The notes under the pieces were generated by a model. That model searched no databases, had not been told where the DNA came from, and saw nothing but the letters and a program-made list of their open reading frames with translations. Below, piece by piece: positions 1 to 7,702 of a stretch of 64,000 nt of DNA. A program made the position numbers and the translations under genes. The DNA is from Thioclava sp. ES.031. GTDB taxonomy: Bacteria; Pseudomonadota; Alphaproteobacteria; Rhodobacterales; Rhodobacteraceae. Positions within the stretch are counted from its first letter, which is position 1, and each line of letters opens with the position of its first letter. The stretch lies in assembly GCF_002563775.1 (NCBI RefSeq), contig NZ_PDJO01000001.1, positions 1,932,001 through 1,996,000 on the forward strand, given 5' to 3'.

Positions 1-795
1 GGCCAGGGCCGGGTCGAGGAATTGCTCCAGCAGGGAGCGGTCCTCCTGCGGGATCTGCCCCAGCGCGGCCCCCGTGCCATAGGTCAACTCCGCCGTATCC
101 CACTGCCCGTTGCGCGCAAGGCAGAACACCCGCGCGGCATAAGACGGCGCGATTCCGGGCGTGCGCTCGATGATCTTGCAGGCACGGTTTTCCTGCCCCA
201 GCAGCAGCGCTACGTCGAAACTGCGGCGGAAAATCTCGGGGCTCGCCGTGCCAGCCTGTCCCAAAAGCGCATTGGCCTGTTCCAGCGCGCCCATGTCCAG
301 AAGCCGGTCGATCCGGGCGAGGAACAGCTGGTTGCGCTGCGACGGCGTCTCGATCTGCGGCGGGTTCAGCTCGGCCAGCAGTAGCGTCAGGCTCAGCCCC
401 CGCAGCGCGGGCAACTGATCGAGCGGCATCGCCCGCAAGGCCTGCGCAAGCTCCGGCTCAGGCGTTTTTCCCCAGAGATCGCGCGGCAACCCGGTGCGAT
501 CCGGCGTCAACAGCCCCAACGTATCGGCGGAGGGCGCGTCGAGCGAAAGCACCGCGATATCTTCGATCCCGCCCGCTCCGCTGACCGGCGCGGTCGAGCC
601 CGCCGGGCCATCGCGCGGTGCCGACTTCAAGGAATGCGACAGCCAGTCGATCGCCGACATCGGGCTCCCGGCGGTAGGGGTTGCCTCCACCGCGGCATTC
701 GATTGCGCGGCGGCGGGTCCCGCCACCAGACCGCCAAGCGCGAAACCGCTCAGCCAGATCAGGCCAAGGGTCGCCGCACGGCGATCAGTTGCCAC
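1..795 (-). CDS. Secreted helical-repeat-like protein of unknown function (3' end off window)
   Basis: The gene reads leftwards and leaves the window, so the C-terminus is missing; 265 codons are visible. I place the start at GTG 795-793, which overlaps the stop of the upstream small gene by 11 bases. The N-terminus has basic residues, then a hydrophobic stretch (about residues 9-27), then an Ala-rich AGPAAAQS site, consistent with a signal peptide. The visible mature part is Leu/Ala-rich and alpha-helical (for example the LLAELNPPQIE and ALEQANALL segments), suggesting TPR-like helices, but I recognise no catalytic motif. Homologues beside aroK in Rhodobacterales sometimes carry an uninformative 'antifreeze glycopeptide' label; I do not endorse that function. 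An envelope or periplasmic location is inferred from the signal peptide. Confidence 0.6.
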   Translation of the reverse strand, partial: MATDRRAATLGLIWLSGFALGGLVAGPAAAQSNAAVEATPTAGSPMSAIDWLSHSLKSAPRDGPAGSTAPVSGAGGIEDIAVLSLDAPSADTLGLLTPDRTGLPRDLWGKTPEPELAQALRAMPLDQLPALRGLSLTLLLAELNPPQIETPSQRNQLFLARIDRLLDMGALEQANALLGQAGTASPEIFRRSFDVALLLGQENRACKIIERTPGIAPSYAARVFCLARNGQWDTAELTYGTGAALGQIPQEDRSLLEQFLDPALA

Positions 796-994
796 TCGCA
801 GTCTCGCTGTCGGTGCCCGTCTCGGTATCTGCATCGGTATTACTCGTGCCTGCCATGCCCGAGCCGTCGGGCAGCGTGACTTCGATACGCTGTTCCTGAC
901 TGTCGGGGCTCATGTCGCCCAAGTAAGCAAAGCCGATCACGCCGATCGCGCCAAGCACCAGAAGGATGACGATAAGCTTGAAGATGCGCCCCAT
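785..994 (-). CDS. Small single-pass membrane protein
   Basis: A 69-residue protein. The N-terminus (MGRIFKLIVILLVLGAIG) is one transmembrane helix followed by a short acidic, Thr/Asp/Ser-rich tail that would lie in the periplasm. It overlaps the start of the downstream secreted protein by 11 bases, so the two are almost certainly cotranscribed and translationally coupled, which suggests an envelope partner or anchor. It is divergent from aroK. No family motif is recognised and no function is assigned. Confidence 0.65.
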   Translation of the reverse strand: MGRIFKLIVILLVLGAIGVIGFAYLGDMSPDSQEQRIEVTLPDGSGMAGTSNTDADTETGTDSETASGN

Positions 995-1228
995 AATCTC
1001 TCTTTTCTGCCGTCTGTCGCGGCCCGTCCCATATCATGTCTCTCGGTGGGCGGGCCGTTCTTGGTTGCGGTTTCGCGTTGATCATATATGGCATTTCAGG
1101 GAAGTTCACGCCATTCAAGGGGTCCTGCGTCACGATTGTGCAAGGCTCCGCCGATGGTAAGCCTTGTCCGTCCCGCCGGGATTGACAGGGCAGGAATACC
1201 GCAGGCGACGCGAGGCAGGGGGCGCGCA

Positions 1229-1801
1229 GTGGAAGGCGAAACCGAGAAACTGGGGCATCTGACGCGCTCCGTCGTGCTCGTCGGCATGATGGGGTCGGGA
1301 AAGACCGCCGTTGGCACCGCCCTGTCCAAGATGCTCGATTCGCCGTTCCTCGACAGCGACCACGAAATCGAACGCGCCGCCCAGATGACCGTGGCCGAGA
1401 TTTTCGCTCGCGATGGCGAGCCGTTCTTCCGCGCCCGCGAATCGGAAGTGCTGGAGCGGCTGTTGATAGGACCGCCCGGCGTGATCTCCACCGGTGGCGG
1501 GGCCTTCCTGTCCGAGAAGAACCGCGAGTTGATCAACCGGCTTGGCGTCTCGGTCTGGTTGAAGGCGGATCTGGAGATCCTGTGGAACCGGGTGCGCCAC
1601 AAGAACACGCGGCCCTTGCTGCGCACGGCCGATCCGAAACGGACGCTGAGCGACCTGCTGGCCGCGCGCCTTCCGCATTATCAAAAGGCTCAGATCGCGG
1701 TCGAGGCCGAGCCGGGCCTCTCGGTGCAGGGCATGGCGCGCAAGGTGGTGAGCCATCTGCGCGAGGTGGATGGATTGATCGAAGAGGTGAAAGATGCGTG
1801 A
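1229..1801 (+). CDS. aroK: Shikimate kinase
   Basis: Phosphorylates shikimate to shikimate-3-phosphate with ATP, in the cytoplasmic route to aromatic amino acids. The P-loop GMMGSGKT lies at residues 19-26, followed by the substrate-binding segment DSDHEIE and the STGGGAF loop; the Arg-rich lid (NTRPLL) comes later. An open frame reaches back to an ATG at 1088, but I choose GTG 1229 because it has a purine-rich ribosome site (GAGGCAGGGGG) and gives 190 residues, the usual family length. The 3' end overlaps aroB by 8 bases, giving an aroKB operon. Confidence 0.93.
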   Translation: MEGETEKLGHLTRSVVLVGMMGSGKTAVGTALSKMLDSPFLDSDHEIERAAQMTVAEIFARDGEPFFRARESEVLERLLIGPPGVISTGGGAFLSEKNRELINRLGVSVWLKADLEILWNRVRHKNTRPLLRTADPKRTLSDLLAARLPHYQKAQIAVEAEPGLSVQGMARKVVSHLREVDGLIEEVKDA

Positions 1802-2900
1802 GATCGTGCCGGTCGAGCTTGGCGAGCGTTCCTACGAGGTGCGCATCGGCACCGGGCTTTTGGAAAATGCCGGCGCCGAGATCGCGCCCTTGCTGCGTCG
1901 TCCGCGCGTGGCTGTCGTCGCCGATCAAACGGTGGCCGATCTGCATCTCGCGACCCTGCGCCGTGGCCTTGGCGATATCGAGATGGTCTCGCTGACCCTG
2001 CCGCAGGGCGAGGGCACGAAAAGCTGGCCGCAATTCACCCGCACCGTCGAATGGCTGCTGGAGCAGAAGGTCGAGCGCAAGGATATCGTCATCGCTTTGG
2101 GCGGCGGTGTGATCGGCGATCTGGTGGGGTTTGCGGCCGCCGTGCTGCGCCGGGGGGTGCGCTTCGTGCAGATCCCGACCTCGCTTCTTGCGCAGGTCGA
2201 CAGCTCCGTGGGCGGCAAAACCGGGATCAACGCGCCGCAGGGCAAGAACCTGATCGGCGCCTTCCATCAGCCCGCGCTGGTGCTGGCCGATCTCGACGTA
2301 CTCGGCACGCTCGAGCCGCGCGACTTCCTCGCGGGCTATGGCGAGGTGGTAAAATACGGGCTTCTGGGCGATGCGAATTTCTTCGACTGGCTTGAGGCCA
2401 ACGCGCCTGCGATGGCCGCGGGCGATATGGAAAAGCGCCTGCATGCGGTGAAACGCTCAGTCGAGATGAAGGCCGAGATCGTGGCGCGCGACGAGACGGA
2501 GGAGGGCGACCGCGCGCTTCTCAATCTCGGTCACACCTTCTGCCACGCGCTGGAGGCAGCGACCGGCTATTCCGATCGGCTCCTGCATGGCGAGGGCGTG
2601 GCGATCGGCTGCGCAATGGCGTTCGAGCTTAGCCAGCGCCTCGGCCTGTGCTCGCAAGAAGCCCCGAGCCGCGTGCGCGCGCATCTGCGCGACATGGGGA
2701 TGAAGACCGATCTGGCCGATATCGAGGGCGATCTGCCGGGCCGCGACGCGCTGATCGACCTGATGGCGCAGGACAAGAAAGTGCTCGACGGCAAGCTGCG
2801 CTTCATCCTCGCGCGCGGCATCGGGGAGGCTTTCGTGACCTCGGATGTGCCGCGCGATGTGCTGGCAAGCGTGCTCGACGATGCGCTCGCCGCCCGGTAA
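1794..2900 (+). CDS. aroB: 3-dehydroquinate synthase
   Basis: Converts DAHP to 3-dehydroquinate using NAD+ and a divalent metal, the second step of the shikimate pathway. The 368-residue length is typical. The NAD-binding [11 protein letters not shown] segment is near residue 103, and [10 protein letters not shown] follows. The metal/active-site stretches GHTFCHALE and [10 protein letters not shown] are intact. The ATG lies inside the last codons of aroK, so translation is coupled. No transcription terminator separates it from the tRNA gene 51 bases downstream. Confidence 0.96.
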   Translation: MREIVPVELGERSYEVRIGTGLLENAGAEIAPLLRRPRVAVVADQTVADLHLATLRRGLGDIEMVSLTLPQGEGTKSWPQFTRTVEWLLEQKVERKDIVIALGGGVIGDLVGFAAAVLRRGVRFVQIPTSLLAQVDSSVGGKTGINAPQGKNLIGAFHQPALVLADLDVLGTLEPRDFLAGYGEVVKYGLLGDANFFDWLEANAPAMAAGDMEKRLHAVKRSVEMKAEIVARDETEEGDRALLNLGHTFCHALEAATGYSDRLLHGEGVAIGCAMAFELSQRLGLCSQEAPSRVRAHLRDMGMKTDLADIEGDLPGRDALIDLMAQDKKVLDGKLRFILARGIGEAFVTSDVPRDVLASVLDDALAAR

Positions 2901-2913
2901 GCCGATTTCCCAG

Positions 2914-2942
2914 TTGCGAGCCGCGCGCTCCTTCTTTATACG
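2914..2942 (+). promoter_or_regulatory. Predicted sigma-70-type promoter of tRNA-Arg
   Basis: TTGCGA (2914-2919) and TATACG (2937-2942) are separated by exactly 17 bases. Initiation about 7-9 bases downstream would put the transcript start one or two bases before the mature tRNA, so the precursor would have almost no 5' leader. Confidence 0.55.
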
Positions 2943-2951
2943 CCGCTTCAG

Positions 2952-3028
2952 GCACCCATAGCTCAGCTGGATAGAGCGCTGCCCTCCGAAGGCAGAGGCC
3001 GAAGGTTCGAATCCTTCTGGGTGCGCCA
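2952..3028 (+). tRNA. tRNA-Arg (anticodon CCG)
   Basis: A full cloverleaf can be drawn. The acceptor stem GCACCCA/TGGGTGC closes it. The D-arm is AGCTCAGCTGGATAGAGC. The anticodon stem CTGCC/GGCAG holds the loop CTCCGAA with anticodon CCG. The T-loop is GTTCGAATC. The CCA end is encoded at 3026-3028. It reads the CGG codon. It sits between aroB and dusA; dusA modifies tRNA D-loop uridines, though the adjacency may be chance. Confidence 0.96.
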
Positions 3029-3102
3029 CTTCCCCCAGTTTCCGGAATTTCAGCGCCTTGGGGGCGGCACAGACGCTATCGAGACGGCCCGAGACAGACC
3101 CG

Positions 3103-4113
3103 ATGAGAGATGCGATGACGACAGATGACGCCCTGATCCGCGCAGCGAAGCTCTCGGTCGCGCCGATGATGGACTGGACCGACCGCCATTGCCGCTACTT
3201 CCACCGTCAGATCAGCCGCAACGCGCTGCTTTACACCGAGATGGTGACCGCGCCTGCGGTGATTCACGGCGATCGCGAGCGGCTTCTCGGGTTTGACGCT
3301 GCCGAACATCCGGTGGCGCTGCAGCTCGGCGGTTCGGACGCGAAGGAACTGGCCGAGGCGGCGAAGGTCGGCGCGGATCTCAGTTATGACGAGATCAACC
3401 TCAACTGCGGCTGCCCGTCCGATCGCGTGCAATCCGGGGCGTTCGGCGCGGTTTTGATGAAAACCCCCGATCTGGTAGCCGATTGCTGCGCCGCGATGAT
3501 CGCCGCACAACCCGTAGAAATCACGGTGAAATGCCGCATCGGGGTGGACGATCAGGACCCGCAGGAGGTGCTGCCCGAGTTCATCGAGAAAGTGGCCGCA
3601 GCCGGCGTGACCCGCATCACGATCCACGCCCGCAAGGCTTGGCTCCAGGGCCTCTCGCCCAAGGATAACCGCGAAATCCCGCCGCTCGATTACCCGCTCG
3701 TCCACGCGATGAAGGCGGCCTATCCGCAGCTGCATCTGTCGATCAATGGCGGTATTAAAGATCTCGCCGCGGCTGAGGTCGAACTCGCCCAAGGGCTCGA
3801 CGGCGTCATGGTGGGCCGCGCCGCCTATCACCAGCCGATGGAGGTGCTTGGCGCCGCCGATCTGCGCATCTGGGGGCAGGGCGCGGCGCGCGATCCCTTC
3901 GACGTGGCGCAGGCGATGATCCCCTATATCGCGCGCCATATCGAACGCGGCGGCAGGCTGCACCAGATCACCCGCCACATGCTCGGCCTGTTCCACGGCA
4001 AGCCCGGCGCGCGCCGCTTCCGGCAGATCCTGTCGGAAGGCGCGACCCGCGATGGCGCCGGGGTTGAACTTTTCGAGAGTGCGTTGTCAGCCGTACGTGA
4101 ACGGGTTAACTGA
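3103..4113 (+). CDS. dusA: tRNA-dihydrouridine synthase A
   Basis: An FMN-dependent enzyme that reduces U20/U20a in the D-loop of tRNAs with NADPH. The TIM-barrel begins with the [12 protein letters not shown] signature. The Dus active-site stretch [11 protein letters not shown] carries the catalytic cysteine, followed by ITVKCRIG and ITIHARKAW. The DusA subtype is supported by the DWTDRHCR start and the HMLGLF tail. I use ATG 3103 (336 residues); ATG 3115 is an equally possible start and the frame is open back to a TTG at 3058. It lies directly downstream of a tRNA gene. Confidence 0.92.
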   Translation: MRDAMTTDDALIRAAKLSVAPMMDWTDRHCRYFHRQISRNALLYTEMVTAPAVIHGDRERLLGFDAAEHPVALQLGGSDAKELAEAAKVGADLSYDEINLNCGCPSDRVQSGAFGAVLMKTPDLVADCCAAMIAAQPVEITVKCRIGVDDQDPQEVLPEFIEKVAAAGVTRITIHARKAWLQGLSPKDNREIPPLDYPLVHAMKAAYPQLHLSINGGIKDLAAAEVELAQGLDGVMVGRAAYHQPMEVLGAADLRIWGQGAARDPFDVAQAMIPYIARHIERGGRLHQITRHMLGLFHGKPGARRFRQILSEGATRDGAGVELFESALSAVRERVN

Positions 4114-4138
4114 GCGGAACCCAAGGAGATTTCCCGAC

Positions 4139-4954
4139 ATGCCCGATTTCGCCACGCTCGCGCCGCTCGTCTTGATCCTGATGGCAGTGGGGGCGTTCGC
4201 AGGCGTTCTGGCGGGGCTTCTGGGGGTCGGCGGCGGGATCGTCCTCGTGCCCGCCTTCTTCTATCTTTTCAGCGGTTTGGGTTACGGATCAAACGATCTG
4301 ATGCAGGTCTGCGTCGCGACCTCGCTGGCTACGATCATCGTCACGTCGATCCGCTCGGTCATGGCCCATAACCGCAAGGGCGCTGTGGATTGGGACATCC
4401 TCAAGCAATGGATCGCCCCCATCGCCATCGGCGCGATCATCGGGGTGCTGGTGGTGCATCAGCTGCGCTCCTCGACCATGCAGATCATCTTCGCGGTGAT
4501 GGTGCTGCTGATCGCCTGCTACATGATGTTCGGCAAATCGAGCTGGCGGATCTCGGACGGGCTGCCGGGCGGGATCTTCCGCGCCTGGTTCGGCCCGCTG
4601 ATGGGGTTCCTCTCGGTGCTGCTGGGGATCGGTGGCGGCTCGATTGGCACGCCGATGCAGACGCTCCACGGTATCCCGATCCACCGCGCGGTCGCGACCT
4701 CGGCAGGCTTCGGCGTGACCATCGCGCTGCCCTCGGCGATCGGCTTCCTGCTGACGCCGGTGGCCGACGCGCCACCTTACTCGATCGGCGCGGTCAACAT
4801 CCCCGCCTTCCTGATCGTCATCGCGATGACCACGATCACCGCCCCCCTTGGCGCGGCATTGGCCCATAAGCTCGACCCCAAGAAGCTCAAGCGCGTCTTC
4901 GCGGGCTTCCTGATGCTGGTCGCACTCAACATGCTGCGCAAAGCGTTTCTCTGA
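4139..4954 (+). CDS. TauE/SafE-family membrane permease
   Basis: A 271-residue polytopic inner-membrane protein with about eight hydrophobic helices. The two halves each carry the glycine signature of the family (GLLGVGGGIVLVP near residue 26 and GIGGGSIGTP near residue 163). Members export sulfite, sulfoacetate or other organic anions; the substrate cannot be read from sequence. The ATG at 4139 has a near-perfect ribosome site (AAGGAG, 7-8 bases upstream). It follows dusA by 25 bases and may be read from the same transcript. Confidence 0.85.
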   Translation: MPDFATLAPLVLILMAVGAFAGVLAGLLGVGGGIVLVPAFFYLFSGLGYGSNDLMQVCVATSLATIIVTSIRSVMAHNRKGAVDWDILKQWIAPIAIGAIIGVLVVHQLRSSTMQIIFAVMVLLIACYMMFGKSSWRISDGLPGGIFRAWFGPLMGFLSVLLGIGGGSIGTPMQTLHGIPIHRAVATSAGFGVTIALPSAIGFLLTPVADAPPYSIGAVNIPAFLIVIAMTTITAPLGAALAHKLDPKKLKRVFAGFLMLVALNMLRKAFL

Positions 4955-4955
4955 A

Positions 4956-5012
4956 CTTCCTCTTGGCGAAAATATCCGGGGGGGCGCGCTAGCGCGGGGG
5001 GCAGCGCCCCCT
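4956..5012 (+). repeat. Dispersed structured intergenic repeat, copy A
   Basis: Lies in the convergent gap between the permease and mazG. It holds the CTTGGCGAAAATATCCGGGG core, a small inverted repeat (GCGC-GCTA-GCGC type), then GGGGGC-AGC-GCCCCC. The same architecture recurs at about 7.1, 11.4, 27.1 and 47.3 kb. With convergent genes on both sides it may act as a terminator, but no T-run follows. Confidence 0.7.
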
Positions 5013-5015
5013 CCA

Positions 5016-5858
5016 TCATTTGATCTTGCGCGCCTTCGCCTCGTTCCAAAGCGCATCCATCTCGGCCAGATCGCTGTCCGTGGGCGCCTTGCCGCGCGCT
5101 TCAAGTTCGCGCTCGATATGCTTGAACCGGTTGGTAAATTTCAGATTGGCCGCGCGCAGCGACGCCTCCGGGTCCAACCCCAGATGCCGACCCAGATTGA
5201 CCATCACGAACAGCAGGTCGCCATATTCCTCAGCCAGCTCCTCCGGGCCCAATTCGTCGCGCGCCTCTTCCAACTCGCGGGCCTCCTCGACGATCTTGTC
5301 GAGCACCTCGTCGGTCGAGGGCCAGTCGAAGCCCACCCGCGCCGCACGGTTCTGCAGCTTGATCGCACGGGTCAGCGCGGGCAGGCCCAAGGCCACCCCA
5401 TCGAGCACGCCGACCCGCTCAGATTTACCCGCAGCTTTGCGCTCGGCTGCCTTGATCGCTTCCCAATCTGCGGTCTGCTGGTCGGCGGATTTCTCGCGGC
5501 TCTCGTCGCCGAAGACATGAGGATGACGCGCGACCATCTTCGCGTTGATCGCACGCAGCACGTCGGAGATATCGAACCGCCCGTCCTCGGACGCCATCTG
5601 CGCGTGATAGACCACCTGCAGCGCCAGATCGCCCAGCTCGCCCGGCAATTCCGACCAGGCCTGCCGCGCGATCGCATCGGCCACCTCATGGGCCTCCTCG
5701 ATCGTGTAGGGCGCGATGGAGGCGAAATCCTGCTCCATATCCCACGGGCAACCGTTCTCCGGGTCACGCAGGCATTCCATGATCGCGGTCAGCCGAGTGA
5801 ACTGATGGGCCGCATCGCCCGTATCGTCGAAGATGAGTGCGTCGTCGGGTTTGGCCAT
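5016..5858 (-). CDS. mazG: Nucleoside triphosphate pyrophosphohydrolase MazG
   Basis: Hydrolyses (d)NTPs to NMP and pyrophosphate; in bacteria it cleans damaged nucleotides and affects ppGpp-linked survival. The protein has the double-domain MazG form (280 residues). The first all-alpha domain holds TIEEAHEVADAI, and the second holds EEARELEEAR and EEYGDLLFVMVN, which supply the EExxE and ExxD metal ligands. The start at 5858 is set by AGGAGG nine bases upstream. The open frame continues far upstream (to 7337), but that part is antisense to the amidohydrolase and is not coding. Confidence 0.95.
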   Translation of the reverse strand: MAKPDDALIFDDTGDAAHQFTRLTAIMECLRDPENGCPWDMEQDFASIAPYTIEEAHEVADAIARQAWSELPGELGDLALQVVYHAQMASEDGRFDISDVLRAINAKMVARHPHVFGDESREKSADQQTADWEAIKAAERKAAGKSERVGVLDGVALGLPALTRAIKLQNRAARVGFDWPSTDEVLDKIVEEARELEEARDELGPEELAEEYGDLLFVMVNLGRHLGLDPEASLRAANLKFTNRFKHIERELEARGKAPTDSDLAEMDALWNEAKARKIK

Positions 5859-5921
5859 TGCAGCTTGCCTCCTGCCATGCGAATGCCTCTGGCCTAACCA
5901 GCCCGCAAGGGGAAGTCCACT

Positions 5922-7085
5922 ATGCCCGTTCTCAACCGTATCGCCGATCTCGGCCCGCAAATGACCGAATGGCGGCACTGGCTGCATCGCCATCCCGAGC
6001 TGCGTTTCGATCTGCACCAGACCTCGGGTTTTGTCGCCGCGAAGCTGCGCGAAATCGGGGTGGATGAGATCCATGAAGGGATCGCTCAGACCGGGATCGT
6101 GGCGCTGATCAAAGGGCAGGGCGAAGGGCCGACCATCGGCCTGCGCGCAGACATGGATGCGCTGCCGATCACGGAAGAAACCCATGCGGAATACGCCTCC
6201 GAGACGCCCGGCAAGATGCATGCCTGCGGCCATGACGGGCATACGGCGATGCTTCTGGGGGCTGCGGCCTATCTCGCCGAGACCCGAAAATTCGCAGGCA
6301 CCGTGGCGCTGATCTTCCAGCCGGCCGAGGAAGACGGCGGCGGCGCCGAGGTGATGGTCGATGCGGGCGTGATGGAGCGCTTCGGCATCTCGCGCGTCTT
6401 CGCGATCCACAACGCGCCGGGGCTGCCCTTCGGGCATTTCTACACCACGCCCGGCCCCTATCTCGCCTCGGTAGACGAGGCGCACGTGACGGTGACGGGG
6501 CGCGGCGGCCATGCGGCGACCCCGCAGGGCTGCATCGATCCGATCCCGGCGCTCTCGGCCATGGTGACCTCGCTGCAGACGGTGGTGTCGCGCAATGTCG
6601 GCGCGGGCGATGCGCTCGTCGTCTCGGTCACGCAGATCCATGCGGGCACCGCGCTCAACATCATCCCCGAAAGCGGCTTTCTCACCGCGACGATTCGCTG
6701 CTTCGAGCCGGAGGTCCGTGATCTGGCGGAAAAACGGCTGCGCGAAATCTGCGAAGGCATCGCGGCGGCGCATGGCGTCTGCGTTGAGATCGAATACGAA
6801 CGCGGCTACCCGCCCACCGTGAACGACCCCGACGAGACAGGCTTCGCCGCCGAAGTCGCAAGCGAAATCGCGGGCCCCGAGCGGGTCCTGACCGATGCTC
6901 CGCGCGAAATGGGGGCCGAGGATTTCGCCTATATGCTGACGACCCGGCCCGGCGCCTATCTCTTCATGGGCACGGGCGAGGGCGCGGGGCTCCACCATCC
7001 GCGCTTCGATTTCAACGACGAGGCCGCGCCCGTGGGGGCCTCCTACCTCGCCCGGCTGGCCGAGCGCGCCTTGCCCTTGGGCTGA
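5922..7085 (+). CDS. M20-family amidohydrolase (hippurate hydrolase-like)
   Basis: A metal-dependent amidase of 387 residues in the M20D (HipO / N-acyl-amino-acid amidohydrolase) group. The metal-binding and catalytic stretches are present in order: LRADMDALPITEE, HACGHDGHTAM and FQPAEEDGGGAEVM. A dimerisation domain with GRGGHAATPQ follows, and the MGAEDFAYM stretch and a late His (LHHPRFDFND) complete the site. Likely substrates are N-acylated amino acids or similar amides; the exact one is unknown. It is divergent from mazG, with only 63 bases between the starts. Confidence 0.88.
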   Translation: MPVLNRIADLGPQMTEWRHWLHRHPELRFDLHQTSGFVAAKLREIGVDEIHEGIAQTGIVALIKGQGEGPTIGLRADMDALPITEETHAEYASETPGKMHACGHDGHTAMLLGAAAYLAETRKFAGTVALIFQPAEEDGGGAEVMVDAGVMERFGISRVFAIHNAPGLPFGHFYTTPGPYLASVDEAHVTVTGRGGHAATPQGCIDPIPALSAMVTSLQTVVSRNVGAGDALVVSVTQIHAGTALNIIPESGFLTATIRCFEPEVRDLAEKRLREICEGIAAAHGVCVEIEYERGYPPTVNDPDETGFAAEVASEIAGPERVLTDAPREMGAEDFAYMLTTRPGAYLFMGTGEGAGLHHPRFDFNDEAAPVGASYLARLAERALPLG

Positions 7086-7093
7086 GACGCCTC

Positions 7094-7156
7094 CCTTCTT
7101 CTCGATCGAAATATCCCGGGGACGCTCCGCAGGAGCGGGGGCAGAGCCCCTTTTTT
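7094..7156 (+). repeat. Dispersed structured intergenic repeat, copy B (also a likely terminator)
   Basis: The AAATATCCCGGGG core is followed by CGCTCC-GCA-GGAGCG and then GGGGC-AGA-GCCCC running straight into TTTTTT. In this copy the last hairpin plus U-tract is a convincing Rho-independent terminator for the amidohydrolase gene. Confidence 0.75.
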
Positions 7157-7342
7157 CCTTGCCGATCACAGCCCTCCGGCAATAGGGCGCGCGCGCCTCG
7201 TTTCCCTTCGCCGCGTCACCGCGACGTGAGGTCGCCTTCACAGGGGCGGCTTCGCCTTGCCAAGCCTCAGGGCCACGGCTAGGGTGCGCGCCGACAACCG
7301 GGGCTTGCTGCCCCCAAGGCCCATGACAAAGGACCATAGATC

Positions 7343-7681
7343 ATGTTCGTGACCCCCGCTTTCGCGCAGGCCGCCGGTGGCGCCAGTAACCCCGCCGCCG
7401 CGTTTGGCCAGTTCCTTCCCCTGATCCTGATCTTCGTGATCATGTATTTCCTGCTGATCCGTCCGCAGCAGAAAAAAGCCAAGGAGCACAAGGCGATGCT
7501 CGAGGCGCTGCGCCGTGGTGATCAGGTCGTGACCCAGGGCGGCATTCTCGGCAAAGTCACCCATATCAAGGAAGACGGCGAGGTCGAGGTCGAGATCGCG
7601 CAGGGCGTAAAAGTCCGCGTGGTGAAATCGACCATCGTGCAGGTTGTTTCGCGCACCGAACCCGCCAAGACCTCTGAATAA
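7343..7681 (+). CDS. yajC: Preprotein translocase accessory subunit YajC
   Basis: A 112-residue single-pass inner-membrane protein and partner of SecDF in the holotranslocon. An extracytoplasmic Ala/Gly-rich N-terminus leads into one transmembrane helix (about residues 27-45) ending in the family signature LLIRPQQKK. A small cytoplasmic beta-rich domain (GDQVVTQGGILGKV) follows. AAGGA lies about 10 bases upstream of the ATG. It is the first gene of the yajC-secD-secF run. Confidence 0.96.
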   Translation: MFVTPAFAQAAGGASNPAAAFGQFLPLILIFVIMYFLLIRPQQKKAKEHKAMLEALRRGDQVVTQGGILGKVTHIKEDGEVEVEIAQGVKVRVVKSTIVQVVSRTEPAKTSE

Positions 7682-7702
7682 GCCATAAAAGGCCCGTCCC
7701 CC

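Noticed and set aside
840-1133. A 97-codon minus frame between the small membrane gene and aroK
   Set aside because: Its second half is the shadow of the small membrane protein and the first half lacks any ribosome site or recognisable pattern.
5858-7337. A minus-strand open frame continuing mazG upstream for some 490 codons
   Set aside because: It is antisense to the well-supported M20 amidohydrolase, and mazG has a normal start with AGGAGG at 5858. Long antisense frames are expected in DNA this GC-rich.
7322-7351. A nine-codon upstream frame overlapping the yajC start
   Set aside because: No ribosome site of its own and no conserved attenuator structure; most likely chance.
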